A stretch of DNA of 7,704 nucleotides from Candidatus Planktophila sp. (GTDB lineage Bacteria > Actinomycetota > Actinomycetes > Nanopelagicales > Nanopelagicaceae). The DNA is taken from positions 1 through 7,704 of the forward strand of contig JAURJS010000089.1 of the NCBI GenBank assembly GCA_030832135.1, read 5' to 3'. A model generated the notes under the pieces. That model worked only from the letters and a program-made list of their open reading frames with translations, had not been told where the DNA came from and made no database searches. Positions 1-6,570 of the stretch are shown piece after piece; positions within the stretch are counted from its first letter, which is position 1, and the number at the start of each line of letters is the position of its first letter. A program made the translations under genes and the position numbers.

Positions 1-90
1 CTCAAACATTCTCAGTTCGCATTACCGAACTGGTCAAACGGTCGAACTCAGATATGAGTTCCTCTCAGCCACCCTGGCTCCCGTGGTGAA
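1..90 (-). promoter_or_regulatory. TPP (thiamine pyrophosphate) riboswitch aptamer
   Basis: Read on the minus strand, this segment has the conserved parts of the THI element in order: CACGGGAGCC (83 down to 76), the hallmark GGCTGAGAGG (70-61), a P3-like hairpin GAACTCA-TATC-TGAGTTC (61 down to 44), then GACCGTTTGACC (43-32), and a P5-like hairpin AGTTCG-GTAATG-CGAACT (31-14) containing the conserved AATGC. In this RNA family, TPP binding switches off expression of the gene downstream, usually one for thiamine synthesis or uptake. The controlled gene would lie past the left edge, so neither it nor the switch's expression platform (terminator or RBS sequestration) is visible. The aptamer starts about five bases after the crtB stop, with no terminator between. 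A possible -10 hexamer TAGAGT (97-92) overlaps the crtB stop codon but lacks a clear -35. One deviation is TTGACC where GAACC is usual. The call rests on motifs and helices seen directly. Confidence 0.87.
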
Positions 91-94
91 AACT

Positions 95-973
95 CTAGCG
101 CATGCGGAGAAAAAGAGTCTGAATAAATGCTATTCCGGCAACACGCGCTCTGCGCCAGGTCGACGTAGTCGCCCGCTTATTGAAGATGTCATAGCCATTG
201 GCTTCAATCTCATCAACAATTCCACAATAGAGCTCACTCGCTGCGCGAATACATGGGCGAGAGATGGGATCGAGATACTGAATTCCAGCCTCTGCCTTAT
301 CTTGAAGATCTCGCACACGAGCAATCTGATACTTAATCGCCTCAATGATTTCTGGAGTTAACTGGCGCTTCAGCAACATCTCTTCCGATACGCCAAATCG
401 AGCTAAATCATCGAGCGGAATATAGATACGACCGCGATCGATATCTTCGCCGATGTCTCGGATGAAGTTCGCTAATTGAAATGCTGTGCCAAGAGCGGTG
501 GCGGACTCGATTGCGCGTGGATCGCTATAACCAAGGATGGGAAGCATCTCTAAGCCAATCACAACAGCTGAGCCGTAGACGTAGGTCATCAAATCTTCAT
601 ATGTCTTATAGCGAGTGACGGTCAGGTCCATCTCCATCGAGACCATAAATGCATCAAAGTACTCAAAGGGAATCGAATACTTCTTTACTGTGTCGACCAA
701 AGCGCGACCGATGAGGTCGTTACTCTCGCCAGCTCTCAGGTCGGCAAGTACTGAATCTCCCCAAGTTCGAAGAGCAACAGCTTTCTCTTCCGGCGTTAGC
801 GTTGAAGCGAGATCATCAACAATCTCATCTGCATAGCGAGCAAATCCATAGAGAGCATGGACCGGTGGACGCTTAGCCGCTGGAAGTAGGAGGGTGGCTA
901 AGTAGTAAGTCTTTCCATGAAGTGCGTTAAGGCGCTTGCACTCTTCATAGGATTGCGTGAGCAGATCAGACAT
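95..973 (-). CDS. crtB: Phytoene synthase CrtB
   Basis: The 292-residue protein has the usual length for bacterial phytoene synthase, which joins two geranylgeranyl diphosphates head to head to make phytoene (15 C40 carbons of each half retained via prephytoene diphosphate). Both Mg-diphosphate-binding aspartate motifs are intact: YGFARYADEIVDD at residues 42-54 and ANFIRDIGEDIDRGR at about 168-182, the latter in the squalene/phytoene synthase signature that ends RIYIP. The central YGSAVVIGLEMLP (133-145) is typical of actinobacterial CrtB. No signal peptide is seen; these enzymes are membrane-associated. The ATG shares one base with the crtI stop (TAATG), and only a weak GGGA lies 11 nt upstream, so translation is probably coupled to crtI. 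It is the last gene of crtE-crtI-crtB and is followed at once by the TPP riboswitch. Function is assigned from family motifs and context and is secure. Confidence 0.96.
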   Translation of the reverse strand: MSDLLTQSYEECKRLNALHGKTYYLATLLLPAAKRPPVHALYGFARYADEIVDDLASTLTPEEKAVALRTWGDSVLADLRAGESNDLIGRALVDTVKKYSIPFEYFDAFMVSMEMDLTVTRYKTYEDLMTYVYGSAVVIGLEMLPILGYSDPRAIESATALGTAFQLANFIRDIGEDIDRGRIYIPLDDLARFGVSEEMLLKRQLTPEIIEAIKYQIARVRDLQDKAEAGIQYLDPISRPCIRAASELYCGIVDEIEANGYDIFNKRATTSTWRRARVAGIAFIQTLFLRMR

Positions 974-2457
974 TACTTAACAGGTCCCACAATGCGCTCT
1001 GCAGCAAGACGTCCTGAAATCAAAACCATAGGAACGCCAACACCTGGTTGTGTTCCACTACCTGCAAAGACAACATTGTCGAAACCTGCTGCAATATTGC
1101 GAGGGCGGAATGGACCAGTTTGGAAGAAGGTATGCGCGCTAGCAAATGGTGCACCGCGCTCCATGCCTTGTGCCTGCCAATCAAGGGGAGTGGTCATATG
1201 TTCAACCTCAATTGCATCTCCGAAGCCGTCATAACCGCGAGCTTCAAGGACACGGATCATCTCATCACGATAGCGAGACTTCTCCTTCGTCCAATCGATA
1301 TCTGCGTCAAGGTTAGGTGTTGGGAAGAGTACGTAATAAGACTCTTTACCAGCTGGTGCTAGAGATTTATCGTCATGAGACGGAACTGTCACCAGAACCG
1401 ATGGATCTGTCATCAAGACTTTCTTCTTGATCAGCTCATCAAAGACGCCATCCCATGATTCACCGAAGTGGATATTGTGATGAGCGATGTGGTCATAGTG
1501 CTTTGATGATCCAACGAGAAGAGTCACGCATGATGGCGAGTACTTCAGACGCTTAATGCTGAGCGGCTCTTTTCCGAGGAGATCCTTCCAGACGACTGGA
1601 AGATCTGGGTTCATCACAATTGCATCGCACTCATAGCGCTCACCCTTATCGGTGATTGCAGCGGTGACGCGAGAGCCTTGCTTCTCAAGTGATGTAACCG
1701 ATGAGCCATAAACAAACTTCACGCCATGCTTAGCTGCCGCAGCTGCGAGTGCGCGAGGAACCGCGTGCATTCCACCCTTAGGGAAGAAGACGCCGTTCAC
1801 GGAGTCCATATAGGCAATCACTGCATAAATTGCTAGCGCTTGCTGTGGGCTCACGCCTGCATACATCGCCTGGAATGAGTAAACCTTTTGTAGGCGAGGA
1901 TCTTTAAGGAATTGATTAACCTTTGGCTGAAGGTGTCTAAATCCACCGAGGGCAATCAGGCGTGCAAGGTTTGGTGTTAATAGGTTAAGCGGTGAATCAA
2001 TATTGCGATCGATGAAATCGTTCATCTCATACTTATAGAGCTTGGTGACGAAATCAACGTAGTCACGGTATCCGGCAGCCTCTGTTGCAGAGACCTTTTC
2101 GCGAATTTCTTGCTCCATCGCCGCAGTGTCTGCATGGACATCGATCTGTGAACCATCGGCATAGAAGGCGCGATAGAGAGGAGAGACTGGCATGAGTTCT
2201 AGCCAATCCTTCATATCTTCACCAACTGCTGAGAAAGCATCTTGGATCAACGAAGGCATAGTGAGAACAGTTGGACCAGTATCGAAGGCATAGCCATCTT
2301 TATTGAGGAGTCCATTACGACCACCAGGTACTAATTCACGTTCAATGACAGTGACCTCGCGACCTGCGCCAGCAAGGCGAAGGGCAGCACTCAAGCCAGC
2401 AAGTCCCGCTCCGACTACAACAACCTTCTGTGATGGACCTTTGATGCGTGCAACCAT
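973..2457 (-). CDS. crtI: Phytoene desaturase CrtI
   Basis: This 494-residue FAD-dependent oxidoreductase matches the bacterial CrtI family in length and architecture. An N-terminal dinucleotide-binding fold shows VVVVGAGLAGLSAA (residues 12-25), the acidic end of the second strand in VTVIERE (Glu39), and PGGR (44-47), followed by AFDTGPTVLTMP (57-68). The C-terminal phytoene-dehydrogenase signature NVVFAGSGTQPGVGVP closes the FAD site. CrtI introduces up to four double bonds into phytoene, usually giving lycopene; the number of steps cannot be read from sequence. The ATG start is supported by GGAG six bases upstream (2467-2464) inside the crtE 3' end, and the start overlaps the crtE stop as TAATG; the stop overlaps the crtB start the same way. 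The position between crtE and crtB favours phytoene as substrate, in contrast to the paralogue at 5044-6570. Confidence 0.95.
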   Translation of the reverse strand: MVARIKGPSQKVVVVGAGLAGLSAALRLAGAGREVTVIERELVPGGRNGLLNKDGYAFDTGPTVLTMPSLIQDAFSAVGEDMKDWLELMPVSPLYRAFYADGSQIDVHADTAAMEQEIREKVSATEAAGYRDYVDFVTKLYKYEMNDFIDRNIDSPLNLLTPNLARLIALGGFRHLQPKVNQFLKDPRLQKVYSFQAMYAGVSPQQALAIYAVIAYMDSVNGVFFPKGGMHAVPRALAAAAAKHGVKFVYGSSVTSLEKQGSRVTAAITDKGERYECDAIVMNPDLPVVWKDLLGKEPLSIKRLKYSPSCVTLLVGSSKHYDHIAHHNIHFGESWDGVFDELIKKKVLMTDPSVLVTVPSHDDKSLAPAGKESYYVLFPTPNLDADIDWTKEKSRYRDEMIRVLEARGYDGFGDAIEVEHMTTPLDWQAQGMERGAPFASAHTFFQTGPFRPRNIAAGFDNVVFAGSGTQPGVGVPMVLISGRLAAERIVGPVK

Positions 2458-2467
2458 TAGGCGCTCC
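2455..2467 (-). promoter_or_regulatory. crtI ribosome binding site and TAATG junction with crtE
   Basis: On the minus strand GGAG (2467-2464) is followed by 6 nt and then ATG. The A and T-A of the junction are shared so that the TAA stop of crtE and the ATG of crtI overlap by one base. This fixes the crtI start and suggests coupled translation. Confidence 0.75.
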
Positions 2468-3536
2468 GTTTTACCGCGCTCAGCGCGATGTAAGTGAGAA
2501 GTTCTCTCGATGATGGATGGATTGCTGGATCTTCAATTGCTGCAAGTGATTCATTGGTGAGTTTCTCAATGAGGCTCTCAACCTTTTCAACAGCTCCAGA
2601 TGAAGTAATCAGAGCGCGGAGCTCCTCAATTTTTGCTGGAGAGATTTCTGGTTGGCCCAAGTGAGCAAGAAGCTCATCTCGACCGCTCTGATCAAGTGAT
2701 TCAAGGGTCATGGCGATGAGGACGGTGCGCTTTCCTTCGCGAAGATCATCACCGGCAGGTTTACCGGTCACCGCGGGATCGCCAAAGATTCCAAGCATGT
2801 CATCACGGAGTTGGAAGGCTTCGCCAAGTGGAAGTCCATAACGCGATAGCGCATCAAGGAGTGCGCTGTGGTTTGTCGGTGCGCCAATTACTGCGCCGAT
2901 ATGAAGTGGTCGCTCGATTGTGTATTTACCTGACTTGTAGCGAGCGATGCGAAGAGAACGCTCTGCGCTATATGTCTTCTCGCCTGCTTCCCGCACATCG
3001 AGGTATTGACCTGCCATGAGTTCTACTCGCATCTCATCGTGAATCAGGTGAGCTGCAAGGAGAGATTGAGTTGGAATGCCAGATGTGTTGAGCATCTGAT
3101 CGGACCAGACGAGTGCGAGATCTCCAAGGAGTACCGCTGCTGCCTCACCAAATTGAGTTGCAAGTCCATTCATCGCACTCGATTGGTGGAGATTTTCAAA
3201 GTGGCGGTGAATTGCTGGCTTGCCGCGACGGGTATCCGAGCGATCCATCAGGTCATCATGGATAAGGGCGCATGCCTGTAGAAGTTCAAGACTTGAGATC
3301 GCGCGAATGATTTCACGAGTAGGTGTAGCGCCAGATGCAATCAAGCCAGAGTATGCAAAGAGTGGACGCAATCGCTTGCCGCCATCGAGGAGAAATTCAT
3401 CGAGGGCATCGCAGACCGGTACGAGTTCAGAGGCGATTGAGGTCAGGTAGGTGCGCTGGCCGGCAAGATAGTCGGCTAATTCGCTTCTGATCTCTGCACG
3501 GACAGTCTCGATTGCTTGCTTGACCTCGGTTGCCAC
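2457..3536 (-). CDS. crtE: Geranylgeranyl diphosphate synthase CrtE (polyprenyl synthetase)
   Basis: This 359-residue trans-isoprenyl diphosphate synthase shows every expected element: GGKRLRP (residues 52-58), the first aspartate-rich motif in LIHDDLMDRSDTRRG (91-105), GDLAL, the GQYLD segment (176-180), KSGKYT (201-206), and the second aspartate-rich motif FQLRDDMLGIFGD (241-253). It should condense IPP with allylic diphosphates to make GGPP, the substrate for CrtB. Product length is inferred from the crt context. The frame stays open 54 codons further upstream, but that extension overlaps metF and has no homology-like features, so I chose the GTG at 3536. It has no Shine-Dalgarno sequence, and a TACCGT -10-like hexamer ends 6 nt before it, which fits a leaderless transcript. 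An in-frame ATG 8 codons upstream is the main alternative start. First gene of the crtE-crtI-crtB operon. Confidence 0.94.
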   Translation of the reverse strand: MATEVKQAIETVRAEIRSELADYLAGQRTYLTSIASELVPVCDALDEFLLDGGKRLRPLFAYSGLIASGATPTREIIRAISSLELLQACALIHDDLMDRSDTRRGKPAIHRHFENLHQSSAMNGLATQFGEAAAVLLGDLALVWSDQMLNTSGIPTQSLLAAHLIHDEMRVELMAGQYLDVREAGEKTYSAERSLRIARYKSGKYTIERPLHIGAVIGAPTNHSALLDALSRYGLPLGEAFQLRDDMLGIFGDPAVTGKPAGDDLREGKRTVLIAMTLESLDQSGRDELLAHLGQPEISPAKIEELRALITSSGAVEKVESLIEKLTNESLAAIEDPAIHPSSRELLTYIALSAVKRSA

Positions 3537-3544
3537 GCGGCAAC
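3529..3544. repeat. Perfect inverted repeat, candidate operator (GTTGCC-N4-GGCAAC)
   Basis: GTTGCC (3529-3534), ACGC, GGCAAC (3539-3544) form a perfect 6-bp inverted repeat with a 4-base centre. It covers the crtE GTG start and touches the last base of the proposed crtE -10 hexamer. Relative to the proposed metF +1 it lies at about -30 to -15. A protein bound here would block both divergent promoters. The symmetry is seen directly; operator function is inferred and no regulator family is assigned. It could instead be chance, or a hairpin if crtE mRNA starts further upstream. Confidence 0.45.
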
Positions 3545-3548
3545 GGTA
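3543..3548 (-). promoter_or_regulatory. Putative -10 element of crtE operon (leaderless)
   Basis: On the minus strand TACCGT fits the TAnnnT pattern of actinobacterial housekeeping-type promoters. Its last T is separated by exactly 6 nt from the G of the crtE GTG, which would put +1 at the start codon. No convincing -35 is seen 17-18 nt further upstream. No Shine-Dalgarno sequence precedes the GTG, which agrees with leaderless translation. Confidence 0.45.
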
Positions 3549-3552
3549 CCCT
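3547..3552 (+). promoter_or_regulatory. Putative -10 element of metF operon (leaderless)
   Basis: TACCCT fits TAnnnT and ends exactly 6 nt before the ATG at 3559. It overlaps the opposite-strand crtE hexamer by two bases within a GGTACC palindrome. There is no good -35 at the usual distance; TTGACC at 3520-3525 is 21 nt away, which is too far for a standard spacer. If transcription starts at 3559, metF would be leaderless. Confidence 0.4.
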
Positions 3553-3558
3553 GACACC

Positions 3559-4443
3559 ATGGAGATGCGCATGGCGAACCGATGGCAAAGTGGTCTGCCG
3601 ACCTTCTCCTTTGAGTTCTTCCCACCTAAGGATGCTGAAGGTGAGGCACGTCTCTGGTCAGCAATTGAAGGCCTTGAGTCCATCGCCCCTGATTTCATCT
3701 CTGTTACCTATGGAGCAGGTGGCTCCACTCGAGACCGCACCATCCGCATCGCATCAGAGATTTCAGCACACACAACAATTCCTACCGTTGCCCACCTGAC
3801 CTGTGTCGGCTCCACTCGAGATGAACTAATTGAGATCCTTGGAAAATATCGCGAGGCGGGGATCGATAACATCCTCGCTCTTCGAGGAGATCCAGTAGGC
3901 GGACCACGCGCTCCGTGGGAGACCACACCTGGCGGCTTCGATCATGCAGATCAACTGGTAAGCCTTGCAGCAGAAATTGGTGGCTTCACTATCGGTGTTG
4001 CAGCATTTCCAGATGGACATCCCGCCTCAGGTGGAGATCTAGATACTGATATTGAAGTGCTCCTTGAGAAGGAACGACGTGGAGCAACCTTTGCAACCAC
4101 TCAGTTTTTCTTTGATGCAGATAAGTGGGAGCAGCTAGTCGAGAAGCTAGCTGCGAAGGGATCGACTCTTCCGATTATTCCTGGTGTATTACCGGTGACT
4201 AATGTGAAGCAACTCAACCGCATGTCAGAGCTCAGCGGCGTTCCTATTCCGCATCACATCACGGAGGCATTTGCAGCGGTGGAAGAGAACCCTGAGGATG
4301 TGCGCAAACTAGGTGTTGAAATTGCGACGGAACTCTCTCAGAAATTGCTCGATGCCGGAGCGCCAGGAATTCATTTCTATACGATGAACACATCAACTGC
4401 TACCCGTGAAATCTTCGAAGGTATCAAAGGAACTAGTAAGTGA
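3559..4443 (+). CDS. metF: Methylenetetrahydrofolate reductase MetF
   Basis: This 294-residue protein matches MetF in length (E. coli MetF is about 296). It is a cytoplasmic FAD enzyme that reduces 5,10-methylene-THF to 5-methyl-THF, the methyl donor for methionine synthesis. Key family segments are visible: FSFEFFPPK (residues 16-24) with the catalytic-type Glu19, DFISVTYGAGGSTRDR for folate/FAD contacts, VAHLTC, ILALRGDP with the conserved Asp, GVAAFPDGHP, ATTQFFFD and the C-terminal GIHFYTMNTSTAT. The start is uncertain: ATG 3559 lies 6 nt after a -10-like hexamer (leaderless option), while ATG 3571 has GGAG six bases upstream (3561-3564); a TTG at 3520 would overlap crtE and is unlikely. 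The stop overlaps the next gene as GTGA. It diverges from the carotenoid operon, with no obvious metabolic link. Confidence 0.95.
   Translation: MEMRMANRWQSGLPTFSFEFFPPKDAEGEARLWSAIEGLESIAPDFISVTYGAGGSTRDRTIRIASEISAHTTIPTVAHLTCVGSTRDELIEILGKYREAGIDNILALRGDPVGGPRAPWETTPGGFDHADQLVSLAAEIGGFTIGVAAFPDGHPASGGDLDTDIEVLLEKERRGATFATTQFFFDADKWEQLVEKLAAKGSTLPIIPGVLPVTNVKQLNRMSELSGVPIPHHITEAFAAVEENPEDVRKLGVEIATELSQKLLDAGAPGIHFYTMNTSTATREIFEGIKGTSK
4426..4443 (+). promoter_or_regulatory. RBS and GTGA overlap starting the phosphotransferase gene
   Basis: AAAGGAA (4426-4432) is placed 7 nt before GTG 4440, and the GTG overlaps the metF TGA by four bases (GTGA). This decides the start of the downstream gene and indicates translational coupling in a two-gene operon. 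Confidence 0.7.
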
Positions 4444-5057
4444 ATCGCCACGAATTTAGAAGACGGTGGAGTGAGCTACACGGGGGAGTTGAAGTTCAAG
4501 GTGTCATCAAGGGCTGGCTGACAATTTCCTTCGTCATCGCAAGAGTTCTTAACTTTCTACGCATCACACCAAATTTCGTCACAACTCTCGGATTGCTTGC
4601 ATCTATATTGATTTACTTCACCTCTTACACATCACAACTGATTGCCCTCGTGATCTTCTCGCTTATTTGCGACGGGGTAGATGGTTCGCTCGCAATATAT
4701 GGTGATCGAGCGAGCAAATTCGGTGAGCTCTATGACTCCATCGCAGATCGCATCACAGAGGCGCTCTGGCTCATGGGAGCCACATTTGTTGGTGTTCCGG
4801 TGCGATGGGCGATTGCCATCTGGGTACTAGGTGCAACTCAGGAGTATGCACGAGCACGCCTTGCATCCCTTGGTTATTCAGAAATTGGCGTTGTCACACC
4901 GACTGAGCGACCTGTGCGCGCAATCTTTGTAATCGCTGTAACTATCTCTTTCTGGTTGGGATATGACTTTGCCACAGAGATTGCGATTGGCTTTACAGCT
5001 CTGCAAGCAATCAGCGTATTGATTGTGATGCGGATGGCCCGCTCTATTTTGAAGTAG
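4440..5057 (+). CDS. CDP-alcohol phosphatidyltransferase family membrane protein
   Basis: The 205-residue integral membrane protein belongs to the CDP-alcohol phosphotransferase family, which moves a phosphoalcohol between a CDP-linked donor and an acceptor in phospholipid synthesis. It has the PNFVTTLG motif (residues 44-51) before the first helices and the catalytic block DGVDGSLAIYGDRASKFG continuing to ELYDSIAD: Asp78, Asp81-Gly82, Ala85, Gly95, Asp99 and Asp103 are in the canonical spacing. The usual arginine after Ala85 is replaced by Ile86. About five or six hydrophobic segments follow the family pattern, and ARARLASLGY and TPTERPVRAI resemble an actinobacterial subgroup. Donor and acceptor (inositol phosphate, glycerol phosphate or another alcohol) cannot be told. 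It follows metF with a 4-base overlap, and its 3' end overlaps the convergent desaturase gene by 14 bp. Family is firm; substrate is unknown. Confidence 0.88.
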   Translation: MNRHEFRRRWSELHGGVEVQGVIKGWLTISFVIARVLNFLRITPNFVTTLGLLASILIYFTSYTSQLIALVIFSLICDGVDGSLAIYGDRASKFGELYDSIADRITEALWLMGATFVGVPVRWAIAIWVLGATQEYARARLASLGYSEIGVVTPTERPVRAIFVIAVTISFWLGYDFATEIAIGFTALQAISVLIVMRMARSILK

Positions 5058-6570
5058 ACAAAATTGCGTTGGCAACAATCTCTGCACTTAAACCAACAAG
5101 TGGCAAGCCACCTCCTGGATGGGCAGAGCCACCAACAAGATAGAGATTCTTAATTGGTGAACGGTTCTTTGCTCGCAAGAAAGCAGCACGCGGTCCATTG
5201 CTAGAAGTTCCATAGATGGAACCGCCGGGCGCATTTACAGCATTCTGCAGATCTAGTGGTGTGCGTATCTCAAGGAGATCCAGGCGCTCCCGGATAGGAA
5301 TGCCTGCTGCCTCAATCTGATCGATGATTGTGTTGGCATACCGCTGTGCAAAATCAGAATCACCCCAATTAAATCCATCGGAGGCATCGTCACTATGTCG
5401 AGGAGCATTGACGAGAACGAAGAGCGCTTCATGGCCCTCACTCTTGACCATAGCTGAATCGTTCGGTGAGCAGATATAGATGGTGGGCTTCTCTACTGGT
5501 GTCTTTGTCGTGAAGATTGATTCGAACTCAGCATCGTAATCATCAGGAAAGAGGATTGTGTGGTGAGAAAGCTTGGGGGATTTGCTCGGGCGAAGTCCAA
5601 GAAGCAGTGAGAAGCCAGCCAGCGAAGGCTCCAACTTAGATTGAGCCTTTCGGATCTTCTTCACCTTCAAAGTGTTTGCAGTGATGAGAGAGTTATAGGT
5701 AAAGCCTGCATCTGCATTTGAAATGACGATATCTGCTTCAATAATTTGACCATCGCCCAAGGTGATGCCTGTGGCCTTGCCTCGCTTGAGGTTAATGGAT
5801 GCAACAGGTGAGTTTAGGTGGATCTCAACGCCGACCTTGGTGCAACGCGCTGCGATATGGTCGGAGAGCGTTCCAATGCCGCCTTTGATATGCCAGGCAC
5901 CGAAGGCCTCTTCAATAAATGCAATCGTTGAGAGAACTGCAGGTGCTCGACGAGGGTCTGAGCCGCTATAGGTTGCATAACGATCCATAATCTTGGCAAG
6001 ATAGGGATTGGAGAGACCGAAATCTCGTAACGTTGCACGAGGAGCGATGATGCGAAGATCACGCAAAATATTGCGCCGCTTGAGAAGAGAGAGAGGGCTG
6101 CGAAGCTCAGATTCGACGAAAGGCTCTCGCGAAACATCCCACATTCGTTCTGCTCGATTGAGGACCTCATCCCATTGAGTTGAAGCCTCTTCACCGAAAG
6201 ATTGTGTGATTGCCTCAAGTGTCTTCTTTCGAGAAAGATTTGTAAATTGAACCGATTTTCCATCATGGAATCGGTAATCAAATGATGGATTGACCTCTTC
6301 GAGCTCTAACACCTGGCCCATATGTTGACCTGTGCGCTGGAAGAAATCACGGTAGACGGCAGGAATAGTTAAGAGAGAAGGTCCGGTATCAAAGGCATAG
6401 CGCCCGATCCATTCAGTGCGGCACTTACCGCCTGGACGATCTGATGCTTCATAGATTGAGACGTTATGCCCTGCACGAGCCAACCGCGCTGCAGCACACA
6501 TGCCACCAATACCAGCACCAATCACAACAATCTTCTTGGGCTCTTTGACCTTGCCAACCTGTCCAGTCAT
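5044..6570 (-). CDS. CrtI/CrtD-type carotenoid desaturase (second paralogue)
   Basis: This 508-residue FAD-dependent oxidoreductase of the phytoene desaturase family shows KKIVVIGAGIGGMCAAARL (residues 12-30), Glu41 at the end of the second strand, RPGGK (45-49), AFDTGPSLLTIP (59-70), an internal HIKGGIGTLSDHI segment and the C-terminal signature NLYLVGGSAHPGGGLPLVGL starting at 475. It is clearly diverged from CrtI at 973-2457. The DTGPSLLT form and its place beside a glycosyltransferase resemble CrtD, the 3,4-desaturase acting on 1-hydroxy carotenoids; a CrtN-like or ketolase-like role is possible. The frame is open 14 codons further upstream, but ATG 6570 is chosen because AAGGGG (6584-6579) lies 8 nt before it and it overlaps the glycosyltransferase stop as ATGA. 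Family is certain; the CrtD subtype is inferred. Confidence 0.9.
   Translation of the reverse strand: MTGQVGKVKEPKKIVVIGAGIGGMCAAARLARAGHNVSIYEASDRPGGKCRTEWIGRYAFDTGPSLLTIPAVYRDFFQRTGQHMGQVLELEEVNPSFDYRFHDGKSVQFTNLSRKKTLEAITQSFGEEASTQWDEVLNRAERMWDVSREPFVESELRSPLSLLKRRNILRDLRIIAPRATLRDFGLSNPYLAKIMDRYATYSGSDPRRAPAVLSTIAFIEEAFGAWHIKGGIGTLSDHIAARCTKVGVEIHLNSPVASINLKRGKATGITLGDGQIIEADIVISNADAGFTYNSLITANTLKVKKIRKAQSKLEPSLAGFSLLLGLRPSKSPKLSHHTILFPDDYDAEFESIFTTKTPVEKPTIYICSPNDSAMVKSEGHEALFVLVNAPRHSDDASDGFNWGDSDFAQRYANTIIDQIEAAGIPIRERLDLLEIRTPLDLQNAVNAPGGSIYGTSSNGPRAAFLRAKNRSPIKNLYLVGGSAHPGGGLPLVGLSAEIVANAILSTSK

Noticed and set aside
83..361. Plus-strand open frame opposite the crtB 3' end
   Set aside because: It is a shadow of crtB with no recognisable domain and its start falls in the riboswitch; crtB on the other strand is certain.
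3520..3558. Upstream TTG start for metF at 3520
   Set aside because: It would overlap the crtE start, and MetF proteins need only a short lead before the FSFEFFPP segment. ATG 3559 or 3571 fits better.
3537..3698. N-terminal extension of crtE by 54 codons to an ATG at 3698
   Set aside because: It lies wholly opposite the metF 5' coding region, is rich in Arg/Ser/Pro-type shadow sequence, and lengthens the protein beyond the usual family size. The GTG at 3536 gives a normal start.
5030..5060. Bidirectional terminator at the convergent gene ends
   Set aside because: I found no stable hairpin followed by a T-run on either strand, and the region is coding on both sides.
5814..6281. 155-codon minus-strand frame inside the second desaturase
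   Set aside because: It is out of frame within a clear FAD enzyme and its translation has no domain features.
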